From NCBI GenBank assembly GCA_025938055.1, contig JAICQC010000002.1, forward strand, positions 1 through 48,632: DNA of 48,632 bases, written 5' to 3'. The translations under genes were made by a program, and so were the position numbers. Each line of letters opens with the position of its first letter. Within the stretch, counting starts at the first letter, position 1. Source of the stretch: Anaerolineales bacterium (GTDB lineage Bacteria; Chloroflexota; Anaerolineae; Anaerolineales; Villigracilaceae). Below the pieces are notes generated by a model, which saw only the letters and a list, made by a program, of their open reading frames with translations, was not told where the DNA came from and made no database searches. This document shows, in pieces, positions 44,083-48,632 of this stretch.

Positions 44083-44676
44083 TTACGAATCTTGTCCAGA
44101 TTCATGAGCAGAACCTACTTGGTTGGCGCCAAACATCTCTGTGAATTGCCATTCTTGATAAGTGTCGCGGAGATAGGGTAGGTGTACAGCCCAATCAGAA
44201 GAAGTAAGAGGTGTAACAGGTTTCAGCATAATATTCTGCTCATCAAAGATGTGAAACCCCCACGAAAAACCGAGTAGCGGCGTTATGATGCGCCGATTTC
44301 CTCGTAAGGGGGATACAGCAAGAAAACTGTTTGCGATCCAATCGAGATCCACTCGTTCATCGCGGGAGGGCGCATCGAAGAGGGTGGGTATGATACCGTA
44401 CCAGCAATAAGGCGTCGGAGACCGCTCATAGAGCTTAAACGGATCAAACGGGTCCATCTCAAACTGGTTTCCATGAAAGGCATTATCATCTGAGCGGACA
44501 AGTTGAACCCAGCCCATATAGCCTAAATATCCTGCCCCCGTGAACTCGATCGTTGCTTTGCAATTGGCAAGTCCTAACGCGCCATCCCAGGCGCCGAGAG
44601 CTGGCGGTGTATGAGTTGCTTCCAGCGTCACGCTGACGCGTCCCACCTGACCGTGATGCGTAAAAGGTATTTCCAT
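44083..44676 (-). CDS. Protein of unknown function (cassette gene)
   Basis: 197 residues with GGAGGAGGAG before the ATG. No family is recognised. The sequence has a beta-rich look (VSVTLEATHTPPALGAWDG, YLGYMGWVQLVRSD), an aromatic/proline-rich middle (YERSPTPYCWYGIIPTLFDAP), and no membrane segment or signal. It sits alone between two intact attC sites, so it is a complete cassette. Confidence 0.8.
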   Translation of the reverse strand: MEIPFTHHGQVGRVSVTLEATHTPPALGAWDGALGLANCKATIEFTGAGYLGYMGWVQLVRSDDNAFHGNQFEMDPFDPFKLYERSPTPYCWYGIIPTLFDAPSRDERVDLDWIANSFLAVSPLRGNRRIITPLLGFSWGFHIFDEQNIMLKPVTPLTSSDWAVHLPYLRDTYQEWQFTEMFGANQVGSAHESGQDS

Positions 44677-44723
44677 TTACTTCTCCTCCTCCAGCACTAC
44701 TTGAGAAAAATTTCATTTCTACT

Positions 44724-44919
44724 GCCCAACGGCTCGCGTTACCCTCTGGTGGGCGGGATTGGGCACCATCCCGGCGCTCTTCCGGGACGAGACAACGCCG
44801 GTTTGCCGGAACCAACTTCAAGCCACACAAACTGCCTGACTGCCCGAAGGGCGTGCGCAGACTCCCACCACGCAGCCCCGGCGTTCTTTGCCGGGGTTCG
44901 GGTGCACGCTGTGTTAGGC
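44724..44919 (-). other. attC integron recombination site (196 bp)
   Basis: Plus-strand ends GCCCAAC (44724-44730) and GTTAGGC (44913-44919). The right arm differs from the others by G to A, and the same variant half-site (minus-strand GTTAGGC, TTAGGC after the cut) is at 45502-45508, the leading edge of the same cassette. The arms GGCTC-GCGT and ACGC-TGT are in place. It is the site of the lipoprotein cassette, whose gene stops at 44932. Confidence 0.88.
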
Positions 44920-44931
44920 GCATTTTACCCT

Positions 44932-45474
44932 TCACCCAGCCCCATAGTTAGTAATGATCCAAGAATCGCGATTTGCATCCCAAGTCAAATGAAATTTCCA
45001 ACGTGTGGGATTCGTATCTTCCCGATTTTGCCATTGAACATCGTAAAGAACGCTGTAAACGCGCTCTGTTGGTGATAAATCTGAGATCAGTTCGATCTCC
45101 AGAATTTCAATCGACTCCGCCGGTTCAAAGATGAAGTTTTGTCCAAATTTGCTGCTCAATACGGACGCTAGAGCCGATGAATCACTTCTCAACAAAGCAT
45201 CAAAGTAAGCACGAATAACTGATTCTGGGTCATGGCGATCCACTGGAAAAGTAAAGGAGGGGACCTGTGTTGGTGGAAACGGTGATGCTGGTGGGAAAAG
45301 AGTAGCAGTAAGAGTGGATGTCGGAATTACCAGGGGTGTCTCAGTAAAGGTTGGTTGGACCGTCTCAATTATCTCAGTTGGAATCATCACAGATGTTGCC
45401 ACAAATCCATTACAGGATGTAAGCATTGCTGCAACTAAGATCATGCCGAACATTGTTTTGCCAATGATCTTCAT
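44932..45474 (-). CDS. Lipoprotein with NTF2-like domain (cassette gene)
   Basis: 180 residues with AAGGGA before the ATG. A lipoprotein signal is clear (IGKTMFGMILVAAMLTSC, lipobox LTSC). A Thr/Pro-rich linker follows (to about 70), then VDRHDPESVIRAYFDALLRSDSSALASVLS, a DUF4878/SnoaL-like start, and TRWKFHLTWDANRDSWIITNYG. It is exported and tethered outside. It is the first, promoter-proximal cassette of the visible array. Confidence 0.85.
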   Translation of the reverse strand: MKIIGKTMFGMILVAAMLTSCNGFVATSVMIPTEIIETVQPTFTETPLVIPTSTLTATLFPPASPFPPTQVPSFTFPVDRHDPESVIRAYFDALLRSDSSALASVLSSKFGQNFIFEPAESIEILEIELISDLSPTERVYSVLYDVQWQNREDTNPTRWKFHLTWDANRDSWIITNYGAG

Positions 45475-45501
45475 TTTTCCCTTGTCTTTGACTCACTCAG
45501 T

Positions 45502-45508
45502 GCCTAAC
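45502..45508 (-). other. Leading core site of the first cassette (possible attI-side boundary)
   Basis: Minus strand GTTAGGC, an exact GTTRRRY core. It is the complement of the R'' box GCCTAAC of the attC at 44913-44919. If attI sits next to it, the integrase gene would lie above 45.5 kb on the same or opposite strand; none is seen in the window. Confidence 0.6.
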
Positions 45509-45693
45509 TACGGTTAGTCGGACTCAAATCTAATTGCTTTTGGACTACATGCAAACTAATCCCCCAAATTAATATAGGAATTAGATTGCAGGGCTCGTAC
45601 AAGCTATGCCTCGAAGTATATCAACCTTCAATGCCCCTGCACAGGAAACTTAAACCTGCCCGACCTTCCTTCTTCTCCACAATCTGTTAAATC

Positions 45694-45721
45694 AAAAATC
45701 CCGCCTTTCGGCGGGACTTTG
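45694..45721 (-). terminator. Terminator after the restriction-type gene
   Basis: CCCGCC (45700-45705) and GGCGGG (45710-45715) pair around TTTC, with flanking A and T runs. On the minus strand it is followed by TTTTT and lies 22 nt past the stop of the gene at 45744. Its stem is the same GTCCCGCC/GGCGGGAC type seen at 8495-8520. Confidence 0.8.
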
Positions 45722-45743
45722 TTGAAAGCCCCTTGGCAGTAAC

Positions 45744-46136
45744 CTATTCTCCCAGCTTCGCCTGTATTGCATTCCAATCGGGTCCCTGGAGCATCAGGAA
45801 CAAACATTGACCATCGCTCTTTTCTGCCCATACGTTACCGATAGTACGCTTCTCCCTTGAGTCATCATCGCTCCAGCGGTCAAAGCCTTTATATTCGATC
45901 ACCAGAAAGCGACCATCCGTGAGTTCACAGACGAAATCCGGGTAGAAGCGATCTGTGGATGTTTGCAGCCAGAAGGAGTGTTGTGGGCGTCCTTCCAGAT
46001 TATGAACCCAGCGCTTGATCTTTGGATGGTTATCCAGCAGCTGAGCGCACTGGTATTCCTCTCCCTGCGCTTTCATATCCCCGACAACGTGGTGATTGAC
46101 AACGGCGTCTTTGCCGATCCAGTTCAGGGTGGGCAT
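45744..46136 (-). CDS. Chimeric remnant: methylase N-terminus fused to restriction-helicase C-terminal nuclease domain
   Basis: 130 residues from ATG 46136. Residues 1-15 (MPTLNWIGKDAVVNH) read like the N-terminus of adenine-specific DNA methyltransferases of type III-like systems. From about 18 (GDMKAQGEEYQCAQLLDNHPKIKRWVHNLE) it reads like the C-terminal end of their partner restriction helicase, including YPDFVCELTDGRFLVIEYKG, a PD-(D/E)xK nuclease core. Normally the two genes are adjacent, so this looks like an in-frame deletion joining them. It may still be a folded nuclease domain. The family statement is from memory, not a search. Confidence 0.65.
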   Translation of the reverse strand: MPTLNWIGKDAVVNHHVVGDMKAQGEEYQCAQLLDNHPKIKRWVHNLEGRPQHSFWLQTSTDRFYPDFVCELTDGRFLVIEYKGFDRWSDDDSREKRTIGNVWAEKSDGQCLFLMLQGPDWNAIQAKLGE

Positions 46137-46202
46137 GGTAGAAAATAGGCTCCTATCAGGTTCGGTAATTGTACACAAAAAGTTTGTTCAATACTATGAA
46201 AA

Positions 46203-46234
46203 GCACGGACGCTCCGTATTGAAGTCGTCCGTGC
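46203..46234 (-). terminator. Hairpin terminator of the 46267 gene
   Basis: GCACGGACG (46203-46211) and CGTCCGTGC (46226-46234) form a 9-bp stem around a 14-nt loop; the minus strand continues with TTTTC. It lies 32 nt past the stop of the gene at 46267. Confidence 0.75.
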
Positions 46235-46266
46235 CTGAGCAGGTTTTTGATTAACGAGCTGAGAAT

Positions 46267-46659
46267 CTATTTGTTGTCGTATAACGCACCGGCAACTGCC
46301 GAAAAGAGCAGGATTAGCAATCCGGGGACAGGCTCAGGTGGCGCCCATCCGAGAAGCGTTCCTCCCAGCCCAAAAGCCCAGATCGGAAAAGCAATGGCGC
46401 TCAGAGTGACATTTGTGGTTTTTCCACTGCCCTCTATATTCCGCCATCGAAGCCAAATGGTAAGTCCCAGGCAAATCAACGTCCATACACCTTCCAGCCA
46501 GGGCATGTTAGGATTTGAGGCGCTCAACGACTTTCCAAGAGCATAGATGGAAATCACCTCGGCTGGAACGTGCAGAGCGACCTTGCTCAGAAAATCCTTT
46601 AGCTTATCCGTACTATTTGAAATAACCAAAGTCTGTCCGACACCATATAGCGTAGCCAT
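46267..46659 (-). CDS. Small membrane protein of unknown function
   Basis: 130 residues. The soluble first ~35 residues (LKDFLSKVALHVPAEVISIYALGK) are followed by three hydrophobic segments: WLEGVWTLICLGLTIWLRW, VTLSAIAFPIWAFGLGGTLLGW and VPGLLILLFSAVAGALY. No family recognised. Clear stop-side terminator supports a real gene. Confidence 0.75.
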   Translation of the reverse strand: MATLYGVGQTLVISNSTDKLKDFLSKVALHVPAEVISIYALGKSLSASNPNMPWLEGVWTLICLGLTIWLRWRNIEGSGKTTNVTLSAIAFPIWAFGLGGTLLGWAPPEPVPGLLILLFSAVAGALYDNK

Positions 46660-47052
46660 TTATTTGCCTCCATTGGGATGACGTGCTCGATTGCCTATAG
46701 AAATGAGCATAGTTCGTTCAAATGACCTCCTTATTTACTTTGCTCTCCGAGACAGGAAACAGATACTGGTGAATTACCCAAATCCTGCTTAATATTATAG
46801 AACTATTAAAGTCTAAATACAAGCAGCAAGCTCTCTGTTCAGCCGAGTCGTGCTGGCGCAGGCAGGTGAGACTTTTGTTTGCCAATTGTAAAGTATTCGT
46901 AATGCCCTGCCCTCACAGGTTGCGGTACACTATCGAAAGCAGCGGGGAAGCATCTCGGGCAGCCCAACTTCCGTCAGACAGGGGTGACACATCGGACGTT
47001 TAGCCTGCTATCAAAACGATCTCCCCAGTTCAGCCCCCTCTACAGAGCAAGC

Positions 47053-47103
47053 AGTACAGGATCAGTACAGCATAAGTACAGAACAAGTACAGGACAAGTA
47101 CAG
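47053..47103. repeat. Five AGTACAG direct repeats at 11-bp spacing
   Basis: AGTACAG begins at 47053, 47064, 47075, 47086 and 47097, with four variable bases between copies. Each unit sits at the same face of the DNA helix, as in arrays bound by a regulator. The array lies about 170 bp upstream of the promoter at 47271. Confidence 0.85.
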
Positions 47104-47270
47104 AACTCCCGAACCTGGAGCGAACCTCACTAGACGCGAACAATTACCACTCCCTAGTTACCATTTACCACTTATCGCGGAGCATCCCCGTGGGACCAAT
47201 TACTGCCTTTGGCTACCTAATCTCCACTCTCTAGGTCTCCCCATGTAACAAAATGTAACCGTATCGTCTA

Positions 47271-47298
47271 TTGACATCCACCCTCTCATCGGTACAAT
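47271..47298 (+). promoter_or_regulatory. Sigma-70 promoter for the pullulanase-type gene
   Basis: TTGACA (47271-47276), 16-bp spacer, TACAAT (47293-47298): one mismatch from consensus in the -10. Transcription would begin near 47305, leaving a leader of about 320 nt. Confidence 0.75.
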
Positions 47299-47333
47299 AA
47301 TAAGTAGTTGTTTCAACAACACCGCTAACTCTG

Positions 47334-47400
47334 TCATTGCGAGCGTAGCGAAGCAATCTCTCACGAAATTTCATGTGAAAACTGAGCAGGAGATTGCTCA
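47334..47400. repeat. Dispersed CATTGCGAG-type repeat
   Basis: GTCATTGCGAGCGTAGCGAAG and GCAATCTCTC at the left, GGAGATTGCTC at the right, with AGCAATCTC and GAGATTGCT as inverted arms. It belongs to the same family as 20666-20793 and 27735-27855 and lies inside the predicted 5' leader. Confidence 0.6.
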
Positions 47401-47419
47401 CCTGCACTGCGTGCATGCG

Positions 47420-47560
47420 CACACTTGCCCCGGACGCAAGTGCCGGGGAGTGTCGTCGGAAGAACACCTCCTCGCAACACCTGCACTCCCTGGCACCGTA
47501 CGCCAGGACACACTTGCCCTGGGGCAGTGCCAGGGGGTGTGCGTGCCGGTGCAAGTGTGA
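47420..47560 (+). promoter_or_regulatory. Hairpin-rich leader RNA element (candidate regulator)
   Basis: Three tandem hairpins: CCCCGG/CCGGGG (47428-47433 with 47443-47448), CCTGGC/GCCAGG near 47489-47507, and CCCTGG/CCAGGG (47517-47522 with 47530-47535). CACTTGC (47422-47428) can also pair with GCAAGTG (47436-47442), which excludes the first hairpin, and CACACTTGC (47509-47517) with GCAAGTGTG (47551-47559), which excludes the third. Alternative pairings suit an RNA switch or attenuator. No known riboswitch class is recognised. Confidence 0.5.
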
Positions 47561-47623
47561 CGGTAAATGATGGTAGCGGGGTGTTTTTTTGAGAAAACTT
47601 CTATCTGTAGAGGAGAATTGGGT

Positions 47624-48632
47624 ATGAACGTAAAGCGTTTATTGTTTTCTGGTTTCACGATTCTCGCACTGCTCTCGGGGGTCTTCGCACCATCACCTGC
47701 ATTTGCCGACCACACATCTGATCCCACCAGCGTCACCATCGCCGGTTCCCTGCAATCCGAGCTGGGCTGTGCAGGCGACTGGGACGCCGCCTGCGCCGCC
47801 ACACACCTGGCGTTCGACGCGGAAGACGGCGTCTGGCAGGGGAGCTTCACGGTCCCTGCCGGGGGCTGGGAATACAAAGCGCCGCTCAACGATAACTGGG
47901 ATGAGAACTACGGTCTCAACGCCACGCTCAACGGGGCGAACATCCCTCTCAACCTGGGCGCAGCGACCTCCGTCAAGTTCTACTATGACCATAAATCCCA
48001 CTGGGTGACCGACAACCAGGGCTCACGCATCGCCACCGCCCCGGGCAGTTTCCAGAGCGAGATCGGCTGTGCGGGCGATTGGGACCCTGCCTGCCTGCGC
48101 TCGTGGCTGCAGGACCCCGACGGCGACGGTATCTATACCTTTACCACCACCGCCATCCCTCCGGGCAGTTACGAGTTCAAGGTTGCCATCAATGAAGCCT
48201 GGGATGAGAACTACGGCGCAGGCGGAGCGTTGAACGGTGCGAACGTCCCCTTCACCATGTCGGTGGCGGGCAGCGCTGTCACCTTCCGCTTCGAGTCTGG
48301 CACAAACACCCCCAGCGTCGAAGTGGCAGCCTCAGGACCCCAGCCGGATAACAACGTTGAGTGGGATGGCTTGCGCCACGACTCTCGTGACACTCTCTAC
48401 CGCACGCCCGGCGGCGCTGTGACGGCGGGAACAGAAGTGCTCATCCGCTTCCGCACGTTCCACAACGACGTGACCGGTGTCTCGCTGCGTCTCTTCGACC
48501 TGGAACTGGGTGCACGTTGGTCCGACTACGAAGATTCGGATTCACAGTGGACCTACAAGGCCCTGGCCAATGTAGAGGTCAATGACTCGCTGCGTCTGCG
48601 TGGTGGTTACAACCGCGCGACCCGCGCACCCA
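47624..48632 (+). CDS. Secreted pullulanase/amylopullulanase-type protein, N-terminal part; 3' end probably chimeric
   Basis: The frame from ATG 47624 (GAGGAGAA nearby) runs off the right edge after 336 residues. Signal peptide RLLFSGFTILALLSGVFAPSPAFA. Two repeats resembling pullulanase X25 starch-binding modules follow (GSLQSELGCAGDWDAAC at about 42 and SFQSEIGCAGDWDPAC at about 142), then NVEWDGLRHDSRDTLYRTPGGAVTAGTEVLIRFRTFHNDVT, an N-terminal domain of GH13 alpha-glucan hydrolases. After LFDLELG at about 48513 the text GARWSDYEDSDSQWTYKA ... LRLRGGYNRATRAP looks like a TonB-dependent receptor; see findings. No catalytic GH13 domain is in view. Confidence 0.8.
   Translation, partial: MNVKRLLFSGFTILALLSGVFAPSPAFADHTSDPTSVTIAGSLQSELGCAGDWDAACAATHLAFDAEDGVWQGSFTVPAGGWEYKAPLNDNWDENYGLNATLNGANIPLNLGAATSVKFYYDHKSHWVTDNQGSRIATAPGSFQSEIGCAGDWDPACLRSWLQDPDGDGIYTFTTTAIPPGSYEFKVAINEAWDENYGAGGALNGANVPFTMSVAGSAVTFRFESGTNTPSVEVAASGPQPDNNVEWDGLRHDSRDTLYRTPGGAVTAGTEVLIRFRTFHNDVTGVSLRLFDLELGARWSDYEDSDSQWTYKALANVEVNDSLRLRGGYNRATRAP

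Larger units (their letters stand above)
46660..47623. other. Long non-coding region before the pullulanase-type gene
   Basis: About 960 bases without a believable gene. The left 380 bases (46660-47040) show no clear structure. Then come the 11-bp phased AGTACAG repeats (47053-47103), a sigma-70 promoter (47271-47298), a dispersed CATTGCGAG-type repeat (47334-47400) and a GC-rich hairpin cluster (47420-47560). Confidence 0.7.

Noticed and set aside
45475..46659. Integron integrase upstream of the first cassette
   Set aside because: No tyrosine-recombinase motifs (R...HxxR...Y) in any frame I read; the genes there are a restriction-type remnant and a membrane protein.
47041..47110. CRISPR array at the AGTACAG repeats
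   Set aside because: Repeats of 7 bp with 4-bp spacers are far too short, and no cas gene is near.

Overview
This window looks like one contig from a Chloroflexota bacterium, most likely class Anaerolineae. That is an inference from style, not a search: a GlgA-GlgC-MalQ glycogen cluster, many Pro/Thr-rich stalk proteins, a Ser/Thr kinase with extracellular sensor domains, short dispersed palindromic repeats, and a mix of core genes with many small single-domain genes. No rRNA, phage or plasmid replication gene and no CRISPR array is visible. One tRNA (His, GTG) lies just downstream of hisS.

Layout. 1-1.9 kb: PIG-L deacetylase (cut by the left edge), cyclase-family protein and a methyltransferase, all minus. 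2.0-3.9 kb: hisS, a GNAT gene and tRNA-His. 4.2-8.5 kb: the glycogen operon glgA-glgC-malQ. 8.5-13.7 kb: msrB, methyltransferase, 3-hydroxyisobutyrate-dehydrogenase-like protein, GNAT, secreted beta-helix protein and DUF1801. 13.8-17.2 kb: a tightly overlapping operon of a DMT transporter, both AcnX (aconitase X) subunits, a small unknown protein and a YbaK-type deacylase. 17.3-19.0 kb: an emfourin-like protease inhibitor beside a secreted M35-like metallopeptidase. 19.2-24.9 kb: LCP protein, small membrane proteins, PspC, FRG-domain protein and two Pro/Thr-rich stalk proteins. 24.9-27.7 kb: c-di-GMP turnover (HD-GYP and GGDEF). 28.0-30.3 kb: a kinase/vWA/discoidin-like receptor. 30.4-46.7 kb: a long run of about 25 small genes, all on the minus strand. 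46.7-48.6 kb: a regulatory region and the 5' part of a secreted pullulanase-type gene.

The main discovery is in the minus-strand run. Between about 40.0 and 45.5 kb single small genes are separated by long imperfect palindromes whose ends match the integron attC core rules (RYYYAAC ... GTTRRRY). Three sites are intact (42888-43065, 43922-44070, 44724-44919). Others are truncated, and eroded halves continue to about 34.8 kb. The one cassette whose R'' box differs (GCCTAAC instead of GCCCAAC) carries the matching variant half-site (TTAGGC) at its own leading edge, as expected if it was inserted as a circle. No integrase gene is in the window, so this is a cassette array without a visible intI (CALIN-type), with cassette genes for a lipoprotein, an unknown protein, a membrane S24-like peptidase, a thioesterase and acetyltransferases.

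Other notable points: an in-frame fusion scar that seems to join the start of a modification methylase to the end of a restriction helicase/nuclease; a long hairpin-rich 5' leader after a near-consensus promoter; five AGTACAG repeats at exact 11-bp spacing; a MITE-like element; and a right end whose last ~40 codons look like a TonB-dependent receptor joined to a pullulanase N-terminus, probably an assembly chimera.
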